Shown: positions 26,279 to 35,392 of the stretch, one piece after another
How positions within the stretch are numbered: position 1 is the first letter of the stretch
Layout: every line of letters begins with the position of its first letter
Source of the DNA: DAIODI01 sp046349255
GTDB lineage: Bacteria > Pseudomonadota > Alphaproteobacteria > Rhizobiales > Aestuariivirgaceae
Length of the DNA stretch: 64,000 nucleotides
Assembly: GCA_046349255.1 (NCBI GenBank)
Contig: JAXMCR010000005.1
Span: forward strand, 124,001 to 188,000
Direction: 5' to 3'
Notes under the pieces: generated by a model
The model's input: only the letters and a program-made list of their open reading frames with translations
Told to the model about the DNA's origin: nothing
Database searches by the model: none
Program-made: the position numbers and the translations under genes

Positions 26279-28234
26279 ATGGGGAAGACCAGCACCCGAC
26301 CCGCCCGAAAACGCGGCGCTCCAAAGACCGTGTCCGCGCGCACAGTTCCGCCGTCACCTGAAAAGCCCGACCCGCCTCCGGAACCGATCGCGGAGCAGCC
26401 GATCACGGTTGAACTTGCCCCCTCTCCGGAAGAGGAGCGGGATCTCTCCTCGTACCTTTCGTTTGCGCGCGGATTCTGGCGTGGTGATGAGCGGCGAACG
26501 GCTTGGGTACTGACAGCGGGTGTGGGTCTCTTCATTGTGCTGAACCTGGCCGTACAGGTCGGCATCAATCGCTGGAACGCCTATTTTTTCAACGCACTCG
26601 AACGCAAAGATCTGGCCGCCGCTACGACGGCCACCCTGCTGTTCATCGGGCTCACGGTGCTCGCCGCCGCCGTTGCCGTCGGTATGGTGCAATTCCGCAT
26701 GCGCCTGCAGATCCGCTGGCGTGAATGGCTCACCAACGCGCTGCTCAAGCAGTGGCTGTCCGACCAGCGGTTTTACCGGCTGAACGTTTCGGCGCCGGAG
26801 ATCGACGCGCCGGAATTCCGCATGGCCGAGGACGCACGCATCGCCACCGAACCGGTGGTGGACTTCGTTATCGGACTGACGAACGCGGGCCTCCTCGCGG
26901 TGACGTTCCTCGGCGTCCTGTGGAGCGTCGGCGGGGCTATCACGGTCGCGGGAGTGACCGTCCCCGGCTATATGGTATTCGCATCGCTTGCCTATGCGGT
27001 GGTGATGTCGGGTTGCATGGCGCGCTTCGGCAAGCCGTTGGTCGAGAAGGTGGAGCGCAAGAACGAAGCGGAGGCGCGCCTCAGGTTCGAACTCGGCCGG
27101 GTGCGGGAGAATGCCGAACAGATCGCTCTGATCGGCGGCGAGGCAGACGAGCGAACGTCGCTCGGGCAGACGCTGCGCCAGCTCGTCGAGCGCTGGACGG
27201 AAGTAGTGGGCCAGCAGGCGCGGATGACTTGGTTCATCAATGGCAACTCCGTTCTTGCCGGAGTTTTCCCGCTGCTCATCGCGGCGCCGAAATACCTGTC
27301 CGGCGAGATGACACTCGGTTCGCTCATGCAGACGTCGGCGGCCTTCGTTCAGGTGCAGCTCGCGCTAAACTGGCTTGTCGAAAACTACATCCGCGTCGCC
27401 GAGTGGCTCGCCTCTGTAACCCGGGTTGTAACCTTCCGCAGTGCCCTCTCGAATCTCGACCAGTCCGTCGGCCAGACACTGGATGAGCGCATCCTTGTGG
27501 AAGACAGCCCGGATGATGCCGTGCACCTCGCCGGCGTCTGGATCGGCCAGCACGACGGGCGCGTGGTGATCGAGGATGCCGACGCGCGGATCGCGCGCGG
27601 CGAGCGCGTGTTGATCACCGGCGAGTCCGGGACCGGCAAGTCCACGCTGGTGCGCGCGATCGCGGGTCTCTGGCCTTGGGGATCGGGCCGCATCCTCGTG
27701 CCGGCGGGGGCCGACGTCGCGTTCCTTCCGCAGCGGCCTTACATCCCGCTCGGCACGTTGCGAAACGCCATCACCTATTCGACCCGGAAGGAGCGCACGA
27801 TCGACGACGAGACGATCCTCGTCGCCATGCGGCGCTGCGGGCTTCGCCACCTCGTATCGCGCCTCGACGAGGAGGATCGCTGGGACAAGGTGCTCTCGGG
27901 CGGCGAGCAGCAGCGGCTCGCGTTCACGCGCCTCGTCGTATTGCGGCCCGACATCGTCATCATGGATGAGGCAACGTCGGCGCTCGATGAGGATTCACAG
28001 GCATCCATGATGGAGTTGTTCAGGCACGAACTGAAAGACGCGACGGTGATCAGCGTAGGGCATCGCCCGGCGCTCGAGGAGTTTCACCAGCGCAAGCTCA
28101 TGCTGCAGCGGCATCCGGCGTCGACCTCGCCCGGCCCTGCGCCGCAACAGCGCCGAGGCGCAAGACTGCTGTCGCGGCTGCTGCGCCGGTCACTACGGCC
28201 GAGACCTTCGCCCGACCCGAGTCGAACGGACTGA
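26279..28234 (+). CDS. ABC transporter, fused permease and ATPase (SbmA/YddA type)
   Basis: A 651-residue half-transporter. A Pro/Arg-rich N-terminal tail of about 60 residues precedes a six-segment membrane domain of the ABC_membrane_2 (SbmA/BacA, YddA, peroxisomal ABCD) type at about 75-370; EFRMAEDAR near residue 180 is typical. The ATPase follows: Walker A GESGTGKST (about 450), signature LSGGEQQR, Walker B VIMDEATSALDE and SVGHRP. Relatives move peptides, fatty acyl compounds or cobalamin. The start is uncertain; the ATG at 26279 has a poor ribosome-binding site and an in-frame GTG at 26261 is an alternative. It appears monocistronic. Confidence 0.87.
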   Translation: MGKTSTRPARKRGAPKTVSARTVPPSPEKPDPPPEPIAEQPITVELAPSPEEERDLSSYLSFARGFWRGDERRTAWVLTAGVGLFIVLNLAVQVGINRWNAYFFNALERKDLAAATTATLLFIGLTVLAAAVAVGMVQFRMRLQIRWREWLTNALLKQWLSDQRFYRLNVSAPEIDAPEFRMAEDARIATEPVVDFVIGLTNAGLLAVTFLGVLWSVGGAITVAGVTVPGYMVFASLAYAVVMSGCMARFGKPLVEKVERKNEAEARLRFELGRVRENAEQIALIGGEADERTSLGQTLRQLVERWTEVVGQQARMTWFINGNSVLAGVFPLLIAAPKYLSGEMTLGSLMQTSAAFVQVQLALNWLVENYIRVAEWLASVTRVVTFRSALSNLDQSVGQTLDERILVEDSPDDAVHLAGVWIGQHDGRVVIEDADARIARGERVLITGESGTGKSTLVRAIAGLWPWGSGRILVPAGADVAFLPQRPYIPLGTLRNAITYSTRKERTIDDETILVAMRRCGLRHLVSRLDEEDRWDKVLSGGEQQRLAFTRLVVLRPDIVIMDEATSALDEDSQASMMELFRHELKDATVISVGHRPALEEFHQRKLMLQRHPASTSPGPAPQQRRGARLLSRLLRRSLRPRPSPDPSRTD

Positions 28235-28306
28235 CGGCTTTCCGAGCAGGGCTGCCATCACCGCAGCTCAGCCTCACCCAAAGGCACCACGCAGACGCAT
28301 AGGTCG

Positions 28307-30748
28307 CTATGTCGTTACGTGCAGTCCCTCGGGCGAGATCTCCGCATTCGGATGATGCTTCACAAGTGCCTGCTCTGGGACGAAAGCTTGCCAGGATATC
28401 CCTTCCGGCACAAAGCGCAGCTCGACCTCTGCGGTGAGTGCGAGAGCAGCCATCTTCTCAAGGACGGTACGCCCGAATCCGCGGCGCGTCGGCTCCTTGA
28501 CCAGGGGCCCTTGGCGTTCCGTCCACGCGATGCGTAAGGCGCGCGTCTCCGACGGTCCTTCCAGCGACCAGGCAATCCTGACCCGACCCGCTTCGTTCGA
28601 CAACGCACCATGCTTCAACGCATTCGTCGAAAGCTCGTGCAGCGCCAGGCCGATCGCCTGCGCGGCGAAGGGTGCGATCCGGATGTTCGGTCCCTCGATC
28701 GAGATCCGCTCGGCGAAGCTGCGCAGGTGCGCCAGCTGCGACTGCACGAGATCGGCCAGCCCGACGTCCGTCCAGTTGCCCTTGGTGACAAGGTCCTGCG
28801 AAGCGGCGATGGCGCGCAGGCGCTGCGTGAACTGCTGCGCAAACTCCTGCGCCTCGAGCGTGCGGGCCGTCTGGTTCGCGATCGCCTGGATCACCGCGAG
28901 CAGGTTCTTGCTGCGGTGATTCACCTCGTTGAGCAGGAGTTGCACATGCTCCTCGTGCCGCTGCCGCTCGGTGAGGTCGTAGAAGTGGCACACGACACCC
29001 GGCCGTCCGTCGGACAGCGTCAAGCGCTCGATGCGCCAGTCGTAGGACTGGACTTCCTCGATGTCGCGCCGCGGCTCGACGGTGTGCGTGGAGTGATAGG
29101 GCTCTCCAGTGGTCAGCGTATGGCGGAACCTGTCGATGGCCTCGGTGGCGAAGGGCTCGATCCAGATCGTCCGAAGTACTTCGGCAAAATCGCGCCCGAT
29201 GAGCGGCTTGACGTTCTCGAACGCTTTCTGTGCTCCCGCGCTCACCTGCACCATCCGGAAGTCGGCGTTGACGACATAGATACCGAAGGGCGATCGCTCG
29301 ACCAGCTGCCTCGATGTTTCATTCGCCGATCCGAGCGCTTCTTCGACACGCTTGCGATCGGTGATGTCGATGCACACGCCGCCAAGCTTTTCGACCACGC
29401 CGCTGTTACCCACGACGGGCGAACCGAACGCCTCCAGCCATCGCTGCTCGCCGCAGGGATGCAGCATCCGGTAAAGCACGTGGTAGTCAACGCCGGTCTT
29501 CAGGCTGCGATCAACTTCGGCCAGTACGTGGTCGAGATCGTCCGGGTGAATGTCGGCTTTCGCCGCATCGACCGTTCCGCCGAACGCGCCTTCCCGGAGT
29601 CCGTGGATCGCTTCGAGGCTCGGCGACCAGTATACCTTGCCGGTCAGCGCGTTCCATTCGAACGCACCCATACGGCCGGCGCGCAGTGCAAAGTCGAGCC
29701 GCTGCTCGCTCTCGCGCAACAGCGCCTCGGCCCTCAGGCGCGCGGCCTCGACGCTCATGCGGGCCATGCTGAAGCCCAGTTGGCGCGCGATGGTGATGGC
29801 GATGTTGCGCTCATGCGGACCGAACTCATGCGGCTGGCAGTGATAGGCCATAAACTTGCCGATCACGCCCCCGTTCGCCATCAGCGGGATGAAGGCGAGG
29901 CTGCATATGCCTTCGCCGCTGATGGTAGCCTTGATCTCTGCGCTTTCCGTTGTCTCTGCAATATCACGCACGAAGATCGGCTGCGGCTCGCGCTCGCCTA
30001 GCCGCCACGGCGAGTGGCCTTCGACGGCCTTGCAGTAGTCCATGGAGAGGCCGCGGGCGGCGACGAACCGCATCACGCCGAACTCGTCGAACGCCAGGAT
30101 CGAGGCGCGCTCGCAGCGCAACGCACCGGTGATAGCGTCTAGCGCCGCTTCATAGATCTCGCTCGACGTTTCCGCGCGGTAGAGACGATCGGTAAACGCA
30201 TAGAGGACGCCGAGTTCGTCGATACGGTTGCCCAGCGCCTCCTGGCGGCTGGCGCTGACAAGCGCTGTCGCGGCGGCGCGCGCTAGAAGCTCGAGGTTCC
30301 GAACGGTCGAGGGCCTCGGCATCTTCCTCTTTGCCCAGTAGGCGCCAATGGCGCCAACAGGGTTGGCCGTGCCAACGGGCACGACGACGAGGCTCTTCAC
30401 GTATGTTGGCCGGTAGACGTCATGCGGAATGCGCTCGTCGGCGTAGATGTCGGGAACGACCGCGGACTGGCGGTTCGTCATGCACCAGCCGGACACGCAC
30501 GCGTGCATCGGAAAGCGCCTTCCCTTCCAGAGCGGCGCAATCGACTTCTCTTCAAGGTAGTGGCAGCAGTCGCCTTCGCGCACGATCAGGGTTACGCCAT
30601 CCGCCCCCGACATCGAATGTGCCGCATCCCGCACGACCGTTATGATCTCGTCGAAGGCCTTTGCGTCGGCCAGTCGTTCCACGGCGTCGACGAGGTCGAA
30701 CCCCGAGCCCGGGCGGTGTGTCTTCTTGGAATGCGTGCGCTGGTCCAT
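28307..30748 (-). CDS. HWE-type sensor histidine kinase with GAF and PAS domains
   Basis: An 813-residue cytoplasmic kinase. Two GAF-like domains (about 15-165 and 185-340) are followed by two PAS domains (about 350-470 and 480-590). An HWE kinase core follows with the phospho-acceptor His near 610 (NHRSKNLLAVIQ), the N-box HELSTNALKHGALS and the WTE motif (IAWTERQGP). All three HWE diagnostic residues are present. Such kinases in alphaproteobacteria often control the general stress response or light and redox signalling. It ends leftward against the ABC exporter gene. Confidence 0.9.
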   Translation of the reverse strand: MDQRTHSKKTHRPGSGFDLVDAVERLADAKAFDEIITVVRDAAHSMSGADGVTLIVREGDCCHYLEEKSIAPLWKGRRFPMHACVSGWCMTNRQSAVVPDIYADERIPHDVYRPTYVKSLVVVPVGTANPVGAIGAYWAKRKMPRPSTVRNLELLARAAATALVSASRQEALGNRIDELGVLYAFTDRLYRAETSSEIYEAALDAITGALRCERASILAFDEFGVMRFVAARGLSMDYCKAVEGHSPWRLGEREPQPIFVRDIAETTESAEIKATISGEGICSLAFIPLMANGGVIGKFMAYHCQPHEFGPHERNIAITIARQLGFSMARMSVEAARLRAEALLRESEQRLDFALRAGRMGAFEWNALTGKVYWSPSLEAIHGLREGAFGGTVDAAKADIHPDDLDHVLAEVDRSLKTGVDYHVLYRMLHPCGEQRWLEAFGSPVVGNSGVVEKLGGVCIDITDRKRVEEALGSANETSRQLVERSPFGIYVVNADFRMVQVSAGAQKAFENVKPLIGRDFAEVLRTIWIEPFATEAIDRFRHTLTTGEPYHSTHTVEPRRDIEEVQSYDWRIERLTLSDGRPGVVCHFYDLTERQRHEEHVQLLLNEVNHRSKNLLAVIQAIANQTARTLEAQEFAQQFTQRLRAIAASQDLVTKGNWTDVGLADLVQSQLAHLRSFAERISIEGPNIRIAPFAAQAIGLALHELSTNALKHGALSNEAGRVRIAWSLEGPSETRALRIAWTERQGPLVKEPTRRGFGRTVLEKMAALALTAEVELRFVPEGISWQAFVPEQALVKHHPNAEISPEGLHVTT

Positions 30749-30799
30749 GGGCGTCCACCCCGACCTCGCGTAACGCCCGTGGACTGAGTTTGGTTCCCC

Positions 30800-31237
30800 T
30801 CACCCTGTCTTCAGGCGAACGATGCGCCGTCGCGCCCGCAGTTCCGCCTCGACGTGGGCGATGTCGTCGTCGACGAGGGGCGCATATCGAGCCCGCAGAC
30901 GGGCGAATTCGGTCTGGACCGCCTCGAGATCCTCGTCGGACATCGTGTCCAGTTCCACAAGCCCGGTGCGGGCGCCCTCGACCGCGCGCAACAATTCGTC
31001 GAGCTTGAGCGATACGATCCGGGTTTCCCGGTTCTGCGTGTTCTGGATGAGGAACACCATCAGGAACGTGACGATGGTGGTGCCGGTGTTGATAAAGAGC
31101 TGCCAGGTGTCCGAGTACTGAAACACCGGCCCCGTCGCCGCCCAGACGACGATGATCGCGAAAGCCGCGAGGAAGGACCAGTACGATCCCACTGCCCGGG
31201 CCGACGATTCTGCGAACTTGCGAAACGCTTCACGCAT
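30800..31237 (-). CDS. Low-affinity iron permease family membrane protein
   Basis: A 145-residue protein with two membrane segments near the N-terminus (YWSFLAAFAIIVVWAATGP and the INTGTTIVTFLMVFLIQNTQNR segment) and a charged cytoplasmic C-terminal half. INTGTTIVTFLMVFLIQ and the following NRE are the marks of the low-affinity iron permease family. Bacterial members are about this length; their transport role is not well established. The longer frame upstream is not supported. It lies 51 bases upstream of the HWE kinase and may be co-transcribed with it. Confidence 0.82.
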   Translation of the reverse strand: MREAFRKFAESSARAVGSYWSFLAAFAIIVVWAATGPVFQYSDTWQLFINTGTTIVTFLMVFLIQNTQNRETRIVSLKLDELLRAVEGARTGLVELDTMSDEDLEAVQTEFARLRARYAPLVDDDIAHVEAELRARRRIVRLKTG

Positions 31238-31309
31238 GGTCAATGTCCGTCCGCCGCGTAAACGACATGGTGGCGGCATTGGTTCCCCGCGGGAACCGGA
31301 GACACCCTG

Positions 31310-32359
31310 ATGACGCAGCGCTTCGCTAGACTCTGCCCGTTCGGTTCGCATCGCGCGGAGGGCGGCCTCCCCCAGCCTGCCGACCGCCTCGACGTTGCGA
31401 TGCCGCTGCAGGCGAACGAGATGGCGATCGACGTCGAGTGCCTCAATCTCGATTCCTCGAGCATGAAGCAGATTGCTGATAGCTGCGGCGGTGACCATCG
31501 CGCCATGGCCGAACGGATCGCTCAAATCGTCCGGACGCGCGGCAAGATGCACAACCCGGCAACGGGCTCCGGTGGTATGCTGATCGGCCGCGTGGCGGAA
31601 ATCGGGAGGGATTTTCCGGACCGCACGCTACGATTGGGCGAGCGGTTGTGCACGCTGGTGTCGCTGTCGCTCACGCCTCTGGTGCTCGACCGGATCGAGG
31701 CCATCGATGCGGCGCGGGCGCAAGTCCAAGCGCACGGTCGCGCGATTGTCTTTGCGAGCGGACTTTATGCTCGCATTCCTGCCGATTTTGACGATTCCCT
31801 TGCGCTCGCCTTGTGCGACGTCGCGGGTGCGCCGGCGACGGTGCTTCGGCTCGTTCAGCCAGGCGAAACGGTCGCCGTGCTCGGCGGCGCCGGCAAGGCA
31901 GGCGTCCTGTGCGCAATGGCCGCGCGCGAATGCGTCGGCCCGGCGGGCCGGGTCATCGTGCTCGACGCGAACGAGGTCGCTTGCGGCGAGGTTCGCTCGT
32001 TCGGAATTGCTGACGAGGCGCTGTGTGCCGACCTGACCGATGCGCTGGAAACCTTCCGGTTGATGGAGCGTTTGACGGCTGGCCGGCTCGCGGATGTTGT
32101 GGTGAACACGACGAACGTCGCCGACACCGAAGGCGCCACGATCCTCTCGGCGAAACAGCGCGGGCGAATCGTGTTCTTCGGTATGCGGACGAATTTCCAG
32201 GCGGCTGCGCTCGGCGCAGAGGGTCTGGGACGCGACGTGACGATGCTGATCGGCAACGGTTATGTCGAAGGCTGGGTCGACGAGACGTTCGCGCTCGTGC
32301 GCCGGTACTCGGAGCTGCGGGCGTTGCTCGCCCGGCGCTATGCGGGTGTTGGCCCGTAA
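31310..32359 (+). CDS. kdd: L-erythro-3,5-diaminohexanoate dehydrogenase
   Basis: A 349-residue NAD-dependent dehydrogenase matching Kdd of the lysine fermentation pathway, which oxidatively deaminates L-erythro-3,5-diaminohexanoate to 5-amino-3-oxohexanoate. Family blocks are GSHRxxxxxLPQPA, NLDSSSMKQI, RGKMHNPATGSGGMLIG, LVSLSLTPL, DVAGAPA and ALGAEGLGRDVTMLIGNGY. A Rossmann motif (VLGGAGKAGVLC) lies about 187-198. GGAGA precedes the ATG. It is not next to a kce gene; the nearest BKACE paralogues are about 7 and 17 kb away. No aminomutase gene is visible. It may serve beta-lysine or acetylated osmolyte breakdown. Confidence 0.88.
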   Translation: MTQRFARLCPFGSHRAEGGLPQPADRLDVAMPLQANEMAIDVECLNLDSSSMKQIADSCGGDHRAMAERIAQIVRTRGKMHNPATGSGGMLIGRVAEIGRDFPDRTLRLGERLCTLVSLSLTPLVLDRIEAIDAARAQVQAHGRAIVFASGLYARIPADFDDSLALALCDVAGAPATVLRLVQPGETVAVLGGAGKAGVLCAMAARECVGPAGRVIVLDANEVACGEVRSFGIADEALCADLTDALETFRLMERLTAGRLADVVVNTTNVADTEGATILSAKQRGRIVFFGMRTNFQAAALGAEGLGRDVTMLIGNGYVEGWVDETFALVRRYSELRALLARRYAGVGP

Positions 32360-32461
32360 GCGGCGTGCGAATGTGAACCAGGCGGTCACGAGATCGTCCG
32401 AGTACCGTCGCAAACCTTTGCTGAAGTCGCCGCGCCTGGTGATGAAGCAGGAGTATCCGGT

Positions 32462-32713
32462 ATGAACAGCTTCAACTGGTCGAAGGCGTTGGCGCGATTG
32501 GCGGTCGTCGTTGTCACCTTCATTACCGCCGCGATGTGCCTGATGATCGCCCTCACCGTGGTCGTCGACCGCAGTCCTATGCGCGCATACGATACCCGGT
32601 TCCGTGCCATCGAACTCGCCGCGGTGGTCGGTTGCCTGGCCGCGGCGGCGGTCGGGCTGGGTTGGGCGGCTGCTGGGCTCAGGACACCGCGACGCCGCCA
32701 GCATCTGCGCTAG
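32462..32713 (+). CDS. Small two-helix membrane protein
   Basis: An 83-residue protein with two predicted membrane segments (about 12-33 and 50-70) and basic ends (RTPRRRQHLR). GGAG precedes the ATG. It ends 1 base from the convergent dimethylamine dehydrogenase stop. It is about 100 bases after kdd in the same direction and may be co-transcribed. No family was recognised. Confidence 0.6.
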   Translation: MNSFNWSKALARLAVVVVTFITAAMCLMIALTVVVDRSPMRAYDTRFRAIELAAVVGCLAAAAVGLGWAAAGLRTPRRRQHLR

Positions 32714-32714
32714 A

Positions 32715-34784
32715 TTAGGCGAGTGCCGTCACCTCGCGACGGAAGGGCAGCGTGTCGCCGCCACGCGGTTCGTCGAGTTCCCGCGCGTACCGGTGGCCTG
32801 CGTAGGTCGCCCACGCGATCGGGCCAGGCGCCGCGGCATCGCCAATCAGCGTGACGGATTGAATTCCGGCATCGGCCCTGTCGCCGGCGCGTACCGCGAG
32901 CGCCCGGTAGAGCGCGTCGTTGCCGGTGCGCGATGCGACGACAACCACAGCGTCACATTCGATCACCATTCGTGCGTCCGTATACGTGCAATTCGTCTCG
33001 ACGCCGTCGGCCCTCACCGTCGCCACACCGCGGTTCAGGACGATCGCGACGCCGGCGGCCGCGAGACGGCGATGGATGGCGCCCTGCTCGAGCGTGTTGC
33101 GGCTCCAGTCGGACACGAACGCCGACGGCGTGACGAGCGTGACGGAAGCGCCGCTCTCGGCCAGCCGCTCCGCCGCTACGCCGCCCATGTAGTAGTGGTC
33201 GTCGTCGTAGACCACCACGTTCCCCTTCGGGAGTCGCCCCTCCATGATGTCGTCCGGCGTGAATAGCGGCATCGCGGGATCGATGGGCGGGGGCACGACG
33301 TGCTGGCGAGCCACGAAGTCGCGGCGCCAGGTCGAACCGGTTGTAACGGCGACGTGCTCGAAGCCGAACTCGAGCACCTGCGCCGCGTCGAGCAAACTGC
33401 TCCGGTAGATCTCCACATTCGGCATCTTCGCCAGCTGGTATTGCCGGTAGTCGGCCACCCGGCCCCAAGCTGACAAGCCGGGCAGCCGCCGCTCCCGTGC
33501 AACGCGGCCACCGATCTCAGTGCCCGCCTCTGCGAGCGCCACGTCGTAGCCACGCAAGCCGAGCGCCAGAGCAGCTTCGAGGCCGGCAGGCCCGGCGCCG
33601 ACTACGAGCACGTTGCGGCTCTGCCCTTTCCGATTCATGCGCTCCGGGTGCCAGCCCTTGCGCCACTCCTCCATGAAGGTCGGGTTCTGGGTGCAACGTG
33701 AGAGCGACATCGTCATGTCGCCGGTGATGCAGATGTTGCAGCCGATGCATTCGCGGATGTCGTCGATGCGCCCCTCCTCTACCTTCTTGGGCAGGAAGGG
33801 ATCGGCGATGGACGGCCGCGCGCAGCCGATGAAGTCGAGCACGCCCTGGCGCACCATGCGCACCATCACGTCCGGAGACGTAAAGCGGCCGACGCCAACG
33901 ACGGGGCGCGACGTCATCGCGCGGATGCCCTTCACCAGGGCCTCCTGCGCCGCCTCCTCCTTAAAGCGCGAGGGCCCGGAGCAGTCCTCCCACGAGCCGT
34001 GCGCAAGGTCCCAGCAATCGGGGAGGTCGCGGTTCGCCTCGACGAACTCGCGCACCTCGGCGTTCGAGAACCCGAGTTCGCCGATCGTCTCGTCGAGCGA
34101 AACGCGCATGGTGATCGCCATCGTGTCGCCGACCGCCTCGCGCAGGTCCGCCATTACCTCGCGGGCAAAGCGTGAGCGGTTGTCGAACGAGCCGCCGTAC
34201 TCGTCCGTGCGCTGATTGGTGGCGCGACTGAGGAAGTGCTGGAACACGCCAAATCCATGCGCGCCGTAGAGGCAAAGGAGATCGAAGCCCGCCGTTCGCG
34301 ACCGCTTCGCCGCGTTGACGAACCAGCGCCTGAGGTTGCGGATGTCCGACTTGTCCATCGCGCGCGCCTGCACCGGATCATTCGTGAACGTACGGATCGG
34401 CAGTGCCGTCGGCGCGAGCGGCACCTCGCGCGTGTAGAAGTTCGGGCCGTTGATTCCGGAGTAGGCGAGCTGGATGCCGGCGAGTGCGCCGTGCGTCTTC
34501 ATCTTCTCGGCCATGCGCGCGATCGCCGGGATATCCTGGTCCTCCCACAGGCGCAGCTCGATGAACGGCGTGATCTCCGAGGTGTGGTGCATCTCGGTCT
34601 GCTCGGTGAAGATCACCCCCCACCCACCTTCCGCCTTCACGCCCCGCATCTCTGCGGCCGCAGAGGGGTCGCGGTAGCCGCCGCCGTTGCAGTGCGGCAC
34701 CTGGTAGAAGCGGTTCTTGGCCGTGAGCGGCCCGATGCGCACGGGCTCGAACAGGATGTCGTAACGGGAATCGCGCGCGCTCAA
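32715..34784 (-). CDS. Dimethylamine/trimethylamine dehydrogenase (FMN, 4Fe-4S)
   Basis: A 689-residue iron-sulphur flavoprotein. An old-yellow-enzyme TIM barrel binding FMN fills about 1-335. A 4Fe-4S cluster motif follows (ECIGCNIC, then a fourth Cys in SRCTQNP, about 341-361, closely matching the TMADH positions). The C-terminal part (about 390-689) is an ADP-binding pyridine-nucleotide-disulphide-reductase-like domain (VVGAGPAGLEAALAL). Such enzymes oxidatively demethylate methylamines to formaldehyde, passing electrons to ETF. The start is a TTG at 34784, supported by AGGGAG 7 bases ahead. Dimethylamine, trimethylamine or an N-methyl amino acid could be the substrate. Confidence 0.9.
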   Translation of the reverse strand: MSARDSRYDILFEPVRIGPLTAKNRFYQVPHCNGGGYRDPSAAAEMRGVKAEGGWGVIFTEQTEMHHTSEITPFIELRLWEDQDIPAIARMAEKMKTHGALAGIQLAYSGINGPNFYTREVPLAPTALPIRTFTNDPVQARAMDKSDIRNLRRWFVNAAKRSRTAGFDLLCLYGAHGFGVFQHFLSRATNQRTDEYGGSFDNRSRFAREVMADLREAVGDTMAITMRVSLDETIGELGFSNAEVREFVEANRDLPDCWDLAHGSWEDCSGPSRFKEEAAQEALVKGIRAMTSRPVVGVGRFTSPDVMVRMVRQGVLDFIGCARPSIADPFLPKKVEEGRIDDIRECIGCNICITGDMTMSLSRCTQNPTFMEEWRKGWHPERMNRKGQSRNVLVVGAGPAGLEAALALGLRGYDVALAEAGTEIGGRVARERRLPGLSAWGRVADYRQYQLAKMPNVEIYRSSLLDAAQVLEFGFEHVAVTTGSTWRRDFVARQHVVPPPIDPAMPLFTPDDIMEGRLPKGNVVVYDDDHYYMGGVAAERLAESGASVTLVTPSAFVSDWSRNTLEQGAIHRRLAAAGVAIVLNRGVATVRADGVETNCTYTDARMVIECDAVVVVASRTGNDALYRALAVRAGDRADAGIQSVTLIGDAAAPGPIAWATYAGHRYARELDEPRGGDTLPFRREVTALA

Positions 34785-34853
34785 GCAAGGCTCCCTGGGC
34801 TGGTCATGTCCTCAGGAAGCCATGCTGCCCCGCCCGTGCGCCGGCGGCAACGG

Positions 34854-35318
34854 CTAGGGCACGCAACCGATGCTGGCGCGAACCTTCCTCGCGACGTCCT
34901 GCAACGTAGCCGTGAGCCGCGTCTCCGGAGGCAGATGCCTGCCGAAGTCTGGAGCGTACCGCGTCGCGACGTACTCGCGCCTGCTCGATATCTCTTGCAG
35001 ATTTGTAATCGTTCTCTTTCGGAGCTTCAGGCCACCCTTGTCGGCGCGGGCGGCACGTTCCGCGAGGCAATGGTGCAGACTGCGCACTTCAGAGGCTTCG
35101 CAGCCGGAGTGAAGAAGCCAACTGTTGAGGTAGAGTTCGATCGCGTGGATCGCGAGAAAGTGCGACGGGAACCGCGTATGCGGCCGGCCTCGAACCTTCA
35201 CGTCGAGCGCCTTTATTGCCGCGGCTTCATACGCAGCCGCAAGCCTGAGCAGGTCTTCAGCCGTGGCCTTTTCGCCTGGATAGGGTTTTTCGCAGTCGCC
35301 TTGCGTTTGCTCCGCCAT
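34854..35318 (-). CDS. HEPN-like domain protein, unknown function
   Basis: A 154-residue, probably all-helical protein. The central block SHFLAIHAIELYLNSWLL and the following LHHCLAERAARADKGGLKL resemble HEPN-type proteins, which often act as RNases or partners of nucleotidyltransferases. The catalytic RxxxxxH pattern is not clear: RxxxxxYVATRY is present near residue 118, so activity is doubtful. No nucleotidyltransferase partner is next to it. It lies 69 bases upstream of the dehydrogenase gene in the same direction. Confidence 0.6.
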   Translation of the reverse strand: MAEQTQGDCEKPYPGEKATAEDLLRLAAAYEAAAIKALDVKVRGRPHTRFPSHFLAIHAIELYLNSWLLHSGCEASEVRSLHHCLAERAARADKGGLKLRKRTITNLQEISSRREYVATRYAPDFGRHLPPETRLTATLQDVARKVRASIGCVP

Positions 35319-35392
35319 ACTCGGGGAGACTAGGACTTCCAGGTAACCGAGCTGCGAAAGATTCCGGGAAAACTCTCGGGAACTTCAGAAGC

